A stretch of DNA of 64,000 nucleotides from Arenibacter latericius DSM 15913. Lineage in GTDB: Bacteria > Bacteroidota > Bacteroidia > Flavobacteriales > Flavobacteriaceae. Both the position numbers and the translations under genes were made by a program. This document shows, one piece after another, positions 51,703-61,168 of the stretch. Where the stretch lies: the NCBI RefSeq assembly GCF_000424985.1, contig NZ_KE384285.1:1-64000 (forward strand). Reading direction: 5' to 3'. Every line of letters begins with the position of its first letter. The first letter of the stretch is position 1. The notes beneath the pieces were generated by a model, which saw nothing but the letters and a program-made list of their open reading frames with translations, had not been told where the DNA came from and did no database searches.

Positions 51703-52161
51703 TTATTTTACTCGAACAGAATCGGGTACCAATCCTGTGTAGTCTCCCCCATTGCGAATTACATCCCTTACAATTGAAGAACTAATATAAGACTTTCCTG
51801 AAGATGTAAGTAGGAAAACAGTCTCAATATCTGAAAGTTTCCGGTTAGTATGTGCTATAGCTTTTTCAAATTCAAAATCCCCGGGATTCCTAAGTCCCCT
51901 AAGAATAAACCCTGCATCCATTTTTCTGCAAAAATCTACAGTTAGCCCTTCATAAGTGAGTACTTTAATTTTAGGGACGTCCTTAAAAGCTTCGGTAATG
52001 AAACGTTTGCGATCTTCTAGGGAAAACATGTAGTTTTTATCTGTATTAACTCCAATGGCAATAATCAGTTCATCAAATAGGGTTATACCACGGTTAATAA
52101 TATCGTAGTGTCCCAAAGTTAAGGGGTCAAACGATCCAGGAAAAATAGCGCGTCTTTTCAT
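51703..52161 (-). CDS. coaD: Phosphopantetheine adenylyltransferase
   Basis: This 152-residue enzyme catalyses the fourth step of coenzyme A synthesis. The nucleotidyltransferase motif is FPGSFDPLTLGHYDII (the T/HxGH element). FILRGLRNPGDFEFE and YISSSIVRDVIRNGGD are the phosphopantetheine and ATP-loop signatures. Length is normal. ddl lies 83 bp upstream on the same strand, so the two may be co-transcribed. Confidence 0.96.
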   Translation of the reverse strand: MKRRAIFPGSFDPLTLGHYDIINRGITLFDELIIAIGVNTDKNYMFSLEDRKRFITEAFKDVPKIKVLTYEGLTVDFCRKMDAGFILRGLRNPGDFEFEKAIAHTNRKLSDIETVFLLTSSGKSYISSSIVRDVIRNGGDYTGLVPDSVRVK

Positions 52162-52244
52162 TGATGCAGATTAAAATATTCGGTATTAATTGCTTATGTG
52201 AACTAAAGTAAGTAAATTCTTTAAAATTCAATTTCTCTGCAAAG

Positions 52245-53228
52245 TTACTTCTTTTCTTCCAAAGCTTGCCAAATAGCGCTTTCAAACAGTTGTGAAAGAG
52301 AAATTCCTGCTGCCGCTGCTTGTTGTGGTAAAATACTCTCGTTGGTTAATCCGGGTGTGGTATTCATTTCTAACATATACGGTTCGTCACCTACAAAGAT
52401 GAATTCGCTTCTAGAATACCCTCTCATATTTAGGATGTCATAGGCTAGGGAAGCTGCTTGTACTACTTTCTCTTCCTGAATTTTTGAAATTCTTGCAGGA
52501 GTAATTTCTTGGGATTCGCCTTTATATTTTGCAGAATAATCAAAAAAGTCGTTTTCTGATACAATCTCGGTTATAGGCAGCACTTTTGTTTTTCCTTGAT
52601 ATTGGATAACCCCTACAGAAACTTCAATTCCGTCCAAGAATGATTCGATTAGAATTTCATCATCTTCTTCAAATGCAGTTTCTATTGCCCCAGGCATTTC
52701 TTCCTTTTTGTACACTTTGGTGATACCAAAACTAGAGCCCGCCTTATTAGCCTTTACAAAACAAGGTAAGCCTACTTTTTTTATTATGTCCTCGGTAATA
52801 ATTTTATCTCCTTTATTGATGTAATAGGAGGTAGCCGATTTAATTCCGTAGGGCTTAAGAACACTAAGGAGATCTCGTTTGTTAAAAGTTAGGGCAGCTT
52901 GGTAATAATCACAAGAAGTTTGTGGAATACCCATAAGATGAAAGTAGGCTTGCATGATGCCATCTTCTCCTGGTGTTCCATGAATGGCGTTAAAAACACA
53001 ATCAAAAGTGAGCGTTTCAGCACCTAGAGTAACAGTGAAATCGTGTCTGTTGATCAAATGCTCTTCTTCATTTTCATCAACTAAGACCCACTTATCTTCA
53101 AGGATGTGAATTTTGTAGGCGTTAAATTTCTCCTTGTCTAAGTTTTGGAAAACCACATTTCCACTCATTAGGGAAATTCGAAACTCACTAGAATAGCCAC
53201 CCATAATAATGGCAATATTTTTTTTCAT
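52245..53228 (-). CDS. ddl: D-alanine--D-alanine ligase
   Basis: This 327-residue ATP-grasp enzyme makes the D-Ala-D-Ala end of the peptidoglycan stem peptide. IIMGGYSSEFRISLMSG is the N-terminal motif, variant in having EFRIS where many have EREVS. FVKANKAGSSFGITKV binds ATP. GYSRSEFIF and LEMNTTPGLTNESILPQQA carry metal ligands and the catalytic loop. No vancomycin-resistance-type replacement is evident. It is divergent from the PASTA gene. Confidence 0.95.
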   Translation of the reverse strand: MKKNIAIIMGGYSSEFRISLMSGNVVFQNLDKEKFNAYKIHILEDKWVLVDENEEEHLINRHDFTVTLGAETLTFDCVFNAIHGTPGEDGIMQAYFHLMGIPQTSCDYYQAALTFNKRDLLSVLKPYGIKSATSYYINKGDKIITEDIIKKVGLPCFVKANKAGSSFGITKVYKKEEMPGAIETAFEEDDEILIESFLDGIEVSVGVIQYQGKTKVLPITEIVSENDFFDYSAKYKGESQEITPARISKIQEEKVVQAASLAYDILNMRGYSRSEFIFVGDEPYMLEMNTTPGLTNESILPQQAAAAGISLSQLFESAIWQALEEKK

Positions 53229-53388
53229 CCTATAAAAATTAATTGTTCCCGATTGATAGGCGTTGTAATACCTAATTTTGTTCTTGCCGTTATAATCTGG
53301 AATGGGTTGTTTATTAGTGTTTTTAACTCCGTAATTTTAAAGGGCAAATATCATGCATTCAAAACAAAGAAAAAAGCATTCCGTTTTC

Positions 53389-53396
53389 TATCTTTG
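53389..53396 (+). promoter_or_regulatory. Candidate -7 box for the PASTA-rluD operon
   Basis: TATCTTTG ends 19 bases before the ATG at 53416. It lies after the earlier in-frame ATG at 53353, which supports 53416 as the real start. Confidence 0.45.
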
Positions 53397-53415
53397 CTGT
53401 TCAAGAAAATTAATT

Positions 53416-54003
53416 ATGCTGAACTTTTTTAAATTTTTATTTAGTAAGACGTTTTTAATACAGTTGGTACTTGCGGTAGTAGTTTCTGTATTGGTGGTCT
53501 TTGGTGCTATGCAATGGTTAAAAGAAACTACCAATCATGGAGAGTTTGTTGAAGTTCCAGATTTGTCTGGAAAATCGGTAATGGAGACTAGAACCCTAAT
53601 TGAAAAGTCTGGCTTGCGATTCTCCGTATTAGACTCTGCTAATTATAACCCGTCTTATCCTAGATTCTCTATAATAGATCAGAATCCTCCGGCAGGTAAT
53701 AAAGTGAAGGAAGGGAGAAAAATTTATATTACGGTAAATCCATCGGGCTATAAAAAAATTACTATTCCCAATATTATTCAAGTTACCCAAAGAAATGCTA
53801 GTTCTATGCTTAAGGCGGTAGGATTGGAAATAGAGCGTGTAACCTATATTGATGAGTTGGGAAAGGATATGGTATATCATATAAAACATAATGGGAAATA
53901 TATAAAGCCTGGAGATAAATTACCGAAAACCTCGAAGATAGAATTGGTTTGTGGTAATGGAAATATATCCGAAAGGAATCAAATTAAGGCAGATTCGGAA
54001 TAA
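53416..54003 (+). CDS. Membrane-anchored PASTA-domain protein
   Basis: This 195-residue protein has one N-terminal membrane helix (TFLIQLVLAVVVSVLVVFG). Two clear PASTA repeats and a weaker third follow (VEVPDLSGKSVMETRTLIEK; ITIPNIIQVTQRNASSMLKA; a terminal KPGDKLPKTSKIELVCG). It carries no kinase or penicillin-binding domain. PASTA domains bind muropeptides or cell-wall precursors. rluD begins 2 bp after its stop; the PASTA-rluD pair next to ddl is a familiar Bacteroidota arrangement. A role at the wall is inferred. Confidence 0.9.
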   Translation: MLNFFKFLFSKTFLIQLVLAVVVSVLVVFGAMQWLKETTNHGEFVEVPDLSGKSVMETRTLIEKSGLRFSVLDSANYNPSYPRFSIIDQNPPAGNKVKEGRKIYITVNPSGYKKITIPNIIQVTQRNASSMLKAVGLEIERVTYIDELGKDMVYHIKHNGKYIKPGDKLPKTSKIELVCGNGNISERNQIKADSE

Positions 54004-54005
54004 CT

Positions 54006-55037
54006 ATGGAAGAAAAAGAAGATTTTGAATTGAATGAGGATGAGCTTTTTGAGCATCATAGTTTTGTAGCATCAAAAGGGCAAGACCCCCTAAGAGTAGA
54101 CAAGTTTTTAATGAACTTCATTGAGAATGCTACTAGGAATCAAATTCAACTCGCAGCAAAAGATGGAAATATTTGGGTAAATGGTACCACGGTAAAACAG
54201 AATTATAGGGTTAAATCCGGAGACCATGTACGTGTTATGTTTCCCCATCCGCCACACGAATTGTTACTGACTCCAGAAGATATACCATTAGATATTGTTT
54301 ATGAGGATGATGTTCTTCTGGTAGTAAATAAGCCTGCAGGAATGGTGGTGCACCCTGGTCATGGAAATTATTCAGGAACATTAATTAATGCCTTATTACA
54401 TCATAAAGAAAGTTGGCCTAAAAATAGCGACGACCGTCCAGGATTGGTTCATAGGATAGACAAGGACACTTCTGGATTGCTGGTGGTAGCAAAGACGGAA
54501 GAGGCAATGACCCATCTAGCAAAACAGTTTTTTGATAAAACTAGTGAGCGCGAATATATTGCGTTAGTATGGGGTAATGTGGTGGAAGACGAAGGGACTA
54601 TAGAAGGACATATTGCAAGAAACCCAAAGAATAGGCTGCAGATGATGGTGTTTCCTGAAGGCGACCAAGGTAAGGAAGCGGTGACCCATTATAAGGTGCT
54701 AGAACGATTAGGTTATGTATCGTTAATTTCCTGTAATCTAGAAACAGGAAGAACGCATCAAATAAGAGTGCATTTAAAACATATTGGCCATACTTTATTT
54801 AATGATGAGCGTTATGGCGGAGAGAAAATATTAAAAGGGACTACATTTACCAAATACAAGCAATTTGTAGATAATGCTTTTAAAATTTTGCCTAGGCAGG
54901 CACTGCATGCTAAAACATTAGGATTTGTGCATCCTATCACCGGAGAGTATATGAGGTTCAATTCAGAAATTCCGGAGGATATGGCGCAGTGTATAGAAAA
55001 GTGGAGGCATTATGCGCAACATAGGCAAGTAGAATAA
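54006..55037 (+). CDS. rluD: Ribosomal large-subunit pseudouridine synthase (RluD-like)
   Basis: This 343-residue RluA-family enzyme has an N-terminal S4 RNA-binding domain (LRVDKFLMNFIENATRNQ; NGTTVKQNYRVKSGD). The catalytic domain has the Asp motif HRIDKDTSGLLVVAKT and the HVVHPGHGN-like region MVVHPGHGNYSGTLINALL. The C-terminal RTHQIRVHLKHIGH is also diagnostic. It probably modifies helix 69 of 23S rRNA. It is co-transcribed with the PASTA gene. Confidence 0.93.
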   Translation: MEEKEDFELNEDELFEHHSFVASKGQDPLRVDKFLMNFIENATRNQIQLAAKDGNIWVNGTTVKQNYRVKSGDHVRVMFPHPPHELLLTPEDIPLDIVYEDDVLLVVNKPAGMVVHPGHGNYSGTLINALLHHKESWPKNSDDRPGLVHRIDKDTSGLLVVAKTEEAMTHLAKQFFDKTSEREYIALVWGNVVEDEGTIEGHIARNPKNRLQMMVFPEGDQGKEAVTHYKVLERLGYVSLISCNLETGRTHQIRVHLKHIGHTLFNDERYGGEKILKGTTFTKYKQFVDNAFKILPRQALHAKTLGFVHPITGEYMRFNSEIPEDMAQCIEKWRHYAQHRQVE

Positions 55038-55121
55038 CTTTGCTTAATACCTAAATAGCTTATTTTTTTAAGCTATAAAGTGTAGCGCTGTGTATTTAGA
55101 TTATTGATAAAATATTTTGCA

Positions 55122-55883
55122 ATGAAGATTGTTATTTCCCCAGCGAAGTCGTTGGATTTTGAAACGAAATTACCCATACAAGATTTTTCCCAACCTTTAT
55201 TTCTAGAAAAAGCAACAGCTTTAAATAAGGTACTGAAGAAGAAAAAGCCCACTGCTTTAGCTGAGTTAATGAAAATATCAGATAAATTGGCACAGCTTAA
55301 TTGGGAGCGCAATCAAGATTTTTCTACACCCTTTACCCCAGAAAACGCTAGGCAAGCAATCTATGCCTTTAGTGGGGACGTTTATCAAGGGCTGGATGCG
55401 TATACCATTGCACCTGAAAAAATGACTCAATTGCAAGAGCATTTACGAATCTTGTCTGGACTTTATGGGGTTCTTAGGCCATTAGACCTTATGCAGCCTT
55501 ATAGGCTAGAAATGGGTACCTCTTTAAAAGTGGGGAGGAAAAAGAATCTCTACGAATTTTGGAAAGAACAACTTACCGATTATCTCAATTCTGAACTGCA
55601 GGAGAATGAGTTGTTTATAAACCTGGCAAGTAATGAATATTTTGGAGCAGTAGATGAAAAGAAGCTAAAAGTACCTGTAATTACCCCGATATTTAAAGAT
55701 TGGAAAAATGATAATCTAAAGGTAATTAGCTTTTTTGCTAAAAAGGCAAGGGGGACAATGGTGCGGTATTTATTAGATACTAATGCAAAAACCTTAGAGG
55801 ATGTAAGAGCGTTTAATGAGGATGGGTATCTATTTAGTAAAGAGCATACGCTAAAAGAGAATCAACCAGTTTTTATCAGATAG
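55122..55883 (+). CDS. yaaA: Peroxide stress protein YaaA family (DUF328/UPF0246)
   Basis: This is a 253-residue protein from the ATG at 55122 (MKIVISPAKSLDFET), the standard YaaA start; an earlier in-frame start at 55104 is less likely. Signatures are AIYAFSGDVYQGLDA, LSGLYGVLRPLDLMQPYRLE and FINLASNEYFGAVD, with FFAKKARGTMVRY at the end. In E. coli YaaA limits intracellular iron damage under peroxide stress. It follows rluD by 84 bp, with no terminator seen. Confidence 0.94.
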   Translation: MKIVISPAKSLDFETKLPIQDFSQPLFLEKATALNKVLKKKKPTALAELMKISDKLAQLNWERNQDFSTPFTPENARQAIYAFSGDVYQGLDAYTIAPEKMTQLQEHLRILSGLYGVLRPLDLMQPYRLEMGTSLKVGRKKNLYEFWKEQLTDYLNSELQENELFINLASNEYFGAVDEKKLKVPVITPIFKDWKNDNLKVISFFAKKARGTMVRYLLDTNAKTLEDVRAFNEDGYLFSKEHTLKENQPVFIR

Positions 55884-55943
55884 GTAATATTACTAAAAGC
55901 CTATTAAGGGGCTTTAAATAGTTATCTACAAATTAAATGTGAG

Positions 55944-56306
55944 ATGAAGACGTGGGCTTTCCCTTTATTGTATTTAGTATTACTCATGGGCTGTACAGAT
56001 CGTGATGATGAACTTGTAGGCGTACATATTAGGGTAAAGAACCAAAGCAATGTCCATTTTGATAAAGTGGAGGTGGGTAATGTTAATAAAGTCCATACCA
56101 ATGTCCCTGTTGGGTTTTTCTCACCATATTTAAAATATGAAACTGCCTATAGGTACGCCTATATTAATATAATTGTAGGGGATGAAAATTTCACTATGCA
56201 GCCAATTGACTTTTTTGGTGAATCCCCTCTTTCGGATGGTTATTATACCTATGGTCTTACTATTTCCGAAGAGGGTGAGGTACTATTAAATTTTATAGTG
56301 GATTAA
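55944..56306 (+). CDS. Small putative lipoprotein, unknown function
   Basis: This 120-residue protein has a lipoprotein signal (MKTWAFPLLYLVLLMGC, Cys17). The mature part looks like a single beta-sandwich: VHIRVKNQSNVHFDKVEVGN, then VGFFSPYLKYETAYRYAYI, then YYTYGLTISEEGEVLLNFIV. It could be a periplasmic or outer-membrane lipoprotein. I recognise no named family. It converges with the small bTHX gene 23 bp away. Confidence 0.75.
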   Translation: MKTWAFPLLYLVLLMGCTDRDDELVGVHIRVKNQSNVHFDKVEVGNVNKVHTNVPVGFFSPYLKYETAYRYAYINIIVGDENFTMQPIDFFGESPLSDGYYTYGLTISEEGEVLLNFIVD

Positions 56307-56329
56307 CGCAAACCGGTTTTATTAACTGT

Positions 56330-56458
56330 TTACTTTTTTTTCTCCACGTTAATTTTTTCCTCTACACTTGGTTTCCGTTTTATTTTACGTTTTCGTCGGG
56401 TTCCATAGGTGCCGTTTATTATTTTACCTCTTTTCGATTTTTTATCTCCTTTTCCCAT
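56330..56458 (-). CDS. 30S ribosomal protein bTHX
   Basis: This 42-codon gene is easily missed by length filters. ATG lies at 56458 and TAA at 56330-56332. The N-terminus MGKGDKKSKRGKI, followed by NGTYGTRRKRK, matches the bTHX (Thx) family of very basic 30S proteins known from Thermus and Bacteroidota. The tail (KPSVEEKINVEKKK) is longer than the 26-residue Thermus protein, as in other Bacteroidota. It sits in the head of the small subunit, stabilising rRNA. It lies alone between a lipoprotein gene and pyruvate carboxylase, on the opposite strand to both. Confidence 0.88.
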   Translation of the reverse strand: MGKGDKKSKRGKIINGTYGTRRKRKIKRKPSVEEKINVEKKK

Positions 56459-56665
56459 TTCTTTTCGATTTTCGATTTTTTTAAATTTAAAGGATTAATT
56501 CCTTAAATCAAAGTTTTAAGGTAGGGCCTTATCCTTCCGTTTCCTATTGATTTAGCACATTTTTCTTAGAATATAACTCCCTTATCTGTTGTCATGCTAG
56601 GCCTAATGTGCTAAGTTTGTGAGACAACCGACTTGTTGAAGCCAACATTTCTAAAAACTATAGCG

Positions 56666-59600
56666 TTGAAAATAAAAAAGGTATTAGTTGCAAATAGAGG
56701 GGAGATTGCCATTCGGATTTTTAGGGCATGTGTAGAAATTGGAATAAAAACAGTTGGGGTATATACCTATGAAGACCGTTATTCCTTACACCGATATAAA
56801 GCAGATGAAAGTTACCAAATAGGAGGTGAAAATGAGCCGTTAAAACCTTATTTGGATATGGACGCCCTAATTAAGATAGCCAAGGAAAATGGAGTAGATG
56901 CTATACATCCAGGATATGGATTCTTATCAGAAAACCCTCAATTTGCTCAAAAATGTGAGGACGTCGGAATTATTTTTGTCGGCCCAAAAGTTTCTGTTCT
57001 AAAAGCTTTAGGAGATAAGATTACAGCTAAAGAAGTGGCCGTTGCCAATGGGATTCCCATTATACAGAGTAGTGATCCGGATTTAGATTCTATTGAAGTA
57101 GCCTTGTCGGAAGCGGAAAAGATTGGGTACCCTTTAATGCTAAAAGCCGCGTCTGGTGGAGGAGGTAGAGGTATGCGTGTTATCCATAATGAAGATGAGC
57201 TTAGAAAAGGCTTTCCTGAAGCAAAAAGGGAATCTTTAAATGCCTTTGGAGATGATACGGTATTCCTAGAGAAGTTTGTAGCGAATCCCAAGCATATCGA
57301 GATTCAGATCGTTGCCGATACCCATGGTAATATGGTGCATTTATACGAGCGGGATTGTTCTGTGCAAAGGAGGTATCAAAAGGTTATAGAATTTGCTCCT
57401 TCAATAGGGTTGCCCCAAGAAACTAAAGATAATTTATACCAATATGCCATAGCTATTTGTAAAGCTGTAGACTATAATAATATAGGTACTGTAGAGTTTT
57501 TAGTAGATGATGACGGTAGTATTTATTTTATTGAGGTTAACCCAAGGATACAGGTAGAACATACCGTCACGGAAATGATTACCAATATAGATTTGGTAAA
57601 GGCACAATTATTTATTGCAGGCGGCTACCGATTATCTGACAAGCAAATTAAAATTCAAGATCAGGCTTCCATTATAGTAACCGGTTATGCCTTGCAATGT
57701 AGGATAACTACTGAAGATCCTGCTAACAATTTTAAACCAGATTATGGTGTGGTAACTACCTACCGAAGTGCCTCTGGACTAGGAATTAGATTAGATGCTG
57801 GTAGTATTTATCAGGGGGTAGCTATTTCCCCATTTTTCGATTCTATGTTGGTAAAAGTATCCGCATTGAGTAGGACGTTGGACGGTTCTTGTCGTAAAAT
57901 GAGAAGGGCCTTAGCAGAATTCCGTGTTAGAGGAGTAAAGACCAATATGTCGTTTCTAGATAATATTCTAAAACATCCCACCTTTAGAGAAGGTAAAGTA
58001 ACGGTAAATTTCATTAATAATACCCCAGAGCTATTCCAGTTTGTAGAACCTAGGAATAGGGCCAATAAGCTGTTAGAATTTTTAGGTGAGATTATTGTAA
58101 ACGGTAATCCCGATGTTAAGAAAATAGATAAGGGCCATGTGTTTTCCAAACCAAAAGTTCCTTCCTTCCCTAAAATGGAGGGGTATCCTAAGGGTACTAA
58201 GGATCTGTTGACGGAATTGGGCCCCGATCAATTTTCCCAATGGCTTAAAAATGAGAAGAAGGTTCATTTTACCGATACTACGATGCGGGATGCGCACCAA
58301 AGCCTATTAGCTACAAGGATGCGGACCATAGACATGCTAAAGGTTGCTGAGGGGTATGCTAAAAATCACCCAGAAGTATTCAGTATGGAAGTTTGGGGTG
58401 GTGCTACTTTTGACGTGTGTCTTCGATTTTTACAGGAAAATCCGTGGGAACGATTAGAGTTGTTAAGAAAGGCTATGCCTAACGTATTATTGCAAATGCT
58501 GATAAGAGGCTCTAATGGGGTGGGATATACGGCTTACCCAGATAATCTGATAGAGCGTTTTGTTGAGGAATCCTGGAAGTCTGGGGTAGATGTTTTTAGG
58601 ATTTTCGATTCCCTTAATTGGATGAAATCCATCGCCCCTTGCATAGAATATGTAAGAACCAATACGGGAGGCCTGGCAGAAGGATCCATCTGTTATACCG
58701 GGGATATATTAGATCCCTCAAAATCTAAATACGATTTAAAGTACTATGTGCAACTAGCAAAGGATATTGAAAACGCTGGAGCCCATATTTTGGGGGTGAA
58801 GGACATGGCCGGACTGTTAAAACCCTATGCGGCCTATGAATTGATATCGGCTTTAAAATCTGAAATCAATATCCCTATTCATCTGCATACCCACGATACC
58901 TCTTCTACCCAAGCTGCCATGTATCTAAAAGCGATAGAAGCAGGTGTAGGTGTGGTAGATGTGGCATTGGGAGGATTATCTGGACTTACTTCACAGCCCA
59001 ATTTTAACTCTGTTGTAGAAATGTTGCGTTTCCAAGAGAGAGAAAATAGGTTTAATACAGATAAACTAGCAGAATATTCCAACTATTGGGAAACCGTACG
59101 TAATTACTATTATACGTTTGAATCTGGATTGAAATCAGGGACTGGAGAAGTGTATAAACACGAAATTCCTGGGGGACAATATTCTAACCTTAAGGGTCAG
59201 GCAATAGCTTTGGGCTTAGAAGATAAGTTTCCCGAAGTCACCAAAATGTATGGCGAAGTAAATACCCTTTTTGGAGATATTGTAAAGGTAACTCCTAGTT
59301 CTAAAGTAGTAGGAGATATGGCTCAATATATGATTGCTAATAACCTTACAGTAGCAGATATCTTAGAGAAGGGAGATACTATTTCTTTTCCACAATCCGT
59401 AATTGGTTTTTTTAAGGGCGACTTAGGTCAGCCAGAAGGAGGATTTCCAAAAGAATTACAAAAAATGATCCTTAAAGACCAGCAACCTTATACAGATAGA
59501 CCTAATGCTCATTTGGAAGTAATAGATTTTGAGGTTGAATTTGAAGATTTTAAAAGCCAATTTAGTGCTGGAATGGGGCGTGAATTGTTGATAACTGATT

Positions 59601-60118
59601 TCCTTTCCTATAAATTATATCCAAAAGTTTTTACGGATGCCTATAACAACCACCTAAAATATGGTAATGTTATGAATATCCCCACTAAGAATTTCCTTTA
59701 TGGGATGGAAGTGGGAGAGGAGATAATTGTAGAGTTAGATCGAGGGAAAAATATATTGGTCTCTCTTATGCTTAAAGGGGAAGCAGACGATTCCGGAAAT
59801 GTGAGTATTTTCTTTAAAGTTAACGGACAATTACGGAATGTTATAATTAAAGACAGGTCTGTAAAGGTCAATATAGTAGAAAATGTTAAAGCAGACCCTA
59901 ATGATGTAAAACAGATAGGAGCTCCCTTGCAAGGCATGCTTTCTAATGTGCTGGTCAAGAAAAATGAAGAAGTGAAAAAGAATCAGCCATTATTTGTGAT
60001 AGAAGCTATGAAAATGGAAACTACAGTAACCGCTACCCAGGAAGGGATAGTAGATAAAATTCAATTAAATGGGGGGACTTTAGTAAATTCAGAAGATTTG
60101 GTAATTGTATTAAAATAA
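56666..60118 (+). CDS. pyc: Pyruvate carboxylase
   Basis: This is a 1150-residue biotin enzyme that makes oxaloacetate from pyruvate and bicarbonate. Biotin carboxylase: KKVLVANRGEIAIRIFRA, then AASGGGGRGMRV and IEVNPRIQVEHTVTE. Carboxyltransferase: FTDTTMRDAHQSLLATRMR, with metal-site HLHTHDTS and VKDMAGLL. The biotin domain ends with EAMKMETTV. All parts are on one chain. No ATG is available; TTG at 56666 gives the usual N-terminus MKIKKVLVANRGE and normal length, while TTG at 56633 would add 11 residues. Biotin is attached by the birA product. Confidence 0.95.
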   Translation: MKIKKVLVANRGEIAIRIFRACVEIGIKTVGVYTYEDRYSLHRYKADESYQIGGENEPLKPYLDMDALIKIAKENGVDAIHPGYGFLSENPQFAQKCEDVGIIFVGPKVSVLKALGDKITAKEVAVANGIPIIQSSDPDLDSIEVALSEAEKIGYPLMLKAASGGGGRGMRVIHNEDELRKGFPEAKRESLNAFGDDTVFLEKFVANPKHIEIQIVADTHGNMVHLYERDCSVQRRYQKVIEFAPSIGLPQETKDNLYQYAIAICKAVDYNNIGTVEFLVDDDGSIYFIEVNPRIQVEHTVTEMITNIDLVKAQLFIAGGYRLSDKQIKIQDQASIIVTGYALQCRITTEDPANNFKPDYGVVTTYRSASGLGIRLDAGSIYQGVAISPFFDSMLVKVSALSRTLDGSCRKMRRALAEFRVRGVKTNMSFLDNILKHPTFREGKVTVNFINNTPELFQFVEPRNRANKLLEFLGEIIVNGNPDVKKIDKGHVFSKPKVPSFPKMEGYPKGTKDLLTELGPDQFSQWLKNEKKVHFTDTTMRDAHQSLLATRMRTIDMLKVAEGYAKNHPEVFSMEVWGGATFDVCLRFLQENPWERLELLRKAMPNVLLQMLIRGSNGVGYTAYPDNLIERFVEESWKSGVDVFRIFDSLNWMKSIAPCIEYVRTNTGGLAEGSICYTGDILDPSKSKYDLKYYVQLAKDIENAGAHILGVKDMAGLLKPYAAYELISALKSEINIPIHLHTHDTSSTQAAMYLKAIEAGVGVVDVALGGLSGLTSQPNFNSVVEMLRFQERENRFNTDKLAEYSNYWETVRNYYYTFESGLKSGTGEVYKHEIPGGQYSNLKGQAIALGLEDKFPEVTKMYGEVNTLFGDIVKVTPSSKVVGDMAQYMIANNLTVADILEKGDTISFPQSVIGFFKGDLGQPEGGFPKELQKMILKDQQPYTDRPNAHLEVIDFEVEFEDFKSQFSAGMGRELLITDFLSYKLYPKVFTDAYNNHLKYGNVMNIPTKNFLYGMEVGEEIIVELDRGKNILVSLMLKGEADDSGNVSIFFKVNGQLRNVIIKDRSVKVNIVENVKADPNDVKQIGAPLQGMLSNVLVKKNEEVKKNQPLFVIEAMKMETTVTATQEGIVDKIQLNGGTLVNSEDLVIVLK

Positions 60119-60166
60119 TCGACAGTGAAAGGCAAATAGTTCACTTTGTAAAATTGAATAATTTAT

Positions 60167-60868
60167 TTGACACCTAAAACGTTTCTCCATACCCATCCTT
60201 ATGAGCCTTTTTTATTTCCTGAGGCTAAAAAGTTAATTGTAGGAACTCTTCCTCCACCAAGATTTACTATTGGAGATCTAAAGGAAGGGGATGTAGATTT
60301 CTGCTATGGCAGTAGAGATGGACAATTATGGCCAATATTAGACCGAATATTTGACCTAGGGCTTGCTTTTAAGAGCACTAAACATGCGGTACAACAAAGA
60401 AAAGACTTTCTGCTGAATCACCGTATTGGTATCTGTGATATTGTAAAGAGTGCTGAACGAATTAAAATAGACGCCTCGGATCTCGGATTGCAGAATATTG
60501 AATTGAGAAATATGTTCGGGTATTTACATAATTATCCTAAGATTGATACCTTGTTGTTTACTGGGGGAAATAGTAAAAATGGACCAGAATATTTATTTAG
60601 AAAGTACATAAAAGAATATGGGGTGAAGTTAAAATTGGTATCTAATGAAATTCCCCGTATTCACGAATTTATACTGCCCGATTCAAATGCATCTTTAAGC
60701 GCTGCTTCAGATACAAGGAGGGTTATCAGGACTGTTTCCCTTACAGCGCCTTCTGGGGCTGCCAATAGAGCAGTAGGAAGTTTGGAAGAATATAAACGTA
60801 TAAAAGCAAAGAACCCTGAATTCAATACCATTGATTTCAGGGTTCTACAGTATAGCAAATTCTTCTAG
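60167..60868 (+). CDS. Uracil-DNA glycosylase-superfamily protein
   Basis: This 233-residue protein starts at TTG (60167), the only plausible start because no ATG lies before the conserved region. LIVGTLPPPRFTIGDLKEG followed by FCYGSRDGQLWPILDRIF resembles the motif-A region of MUG-like uracil glycosylases (a GT-P-PR element then a Y-S-LWP element). Near the C-terminus SLTAPSGAANRAVGS may be the DNA-intercalating motif-B loop. Activity on U, T or other bases is untested. It follows pyc by 48 bp and may be co-transcribed. Confidence 0.7.
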   Translation: MTPKTFLHTHPYEPFLFPEAKKLIVGTLPPPRFTIGDLKEGDVDFCYGSRDGQLWPILDRIFDLGLAFKSTKHAVQQRKDFLLNHRIGICDIVKSAERIKIDASDLGLQNIELRNMFGYLHNYPKIDTLLFTGGNSKNGPEYLFRKYIKEYGVKLKLVSNEIPRIHEFILPDSNASLSAASDTRRVIRTVSLTAPSGAANRAVGSLEEYKRIKAKNPEFNTIDFRVLQYSKFF

Positions 60869-60935
60869 TTTAATTGAATGTTTTATGGCTGTACTCCTGC
60901 TCTTTATTGTGAGGAGGCTATCAACTCTTTAACCA

Positions 60936-61163
60936 TTATTCTATTCCTTTTCTCAATGCTTTTAAAAGAAGTAGCCTAAGTAAAAGGAGGAAAGGAAATC
61001 CATGAAAAATCAAATCAAACCAATCCATTGGCTGCATGCCCTTGGCGCCACCCCAAACCCATTTTAGTTTCCCCAACAAATGGGGTTCCGGGAAGTAAGG
61101 TGCCAATCCTAATGTGAGGCATAAAAGCGCAATAATTTTCCAACTATTAAGAAGTTCTTTCAC
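60936..61163 (-). CDS. Small membrane protein at the end of the trp operon
   Basis: This 75-residue protein has two hydrophobic helices, IIALLCLTLGLAPYFP and a C-terminal FPFLLLLRLLLLKAL. They are joined by a Trp/Gly-rich loop (KLKWVWGGAKGMQPMDWFD). It begins 5 bp after trpA and so is transcribed with the trp genes, but nothing links it to tryptophan synthesis. Short proteins of this type occur widely in Flavobacteriia, and their function is unknown to me. Confidence 0.78.
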   Translation of the reverse strand: MKELLNSWKIIALLCLTLGLAPYFPEPHLLGKLKWVWGGAKGMQPMDWFDLIFHGFPFLLLLRLLLLKALRKGIE

Positions 61164-61168
61164 CTTTA

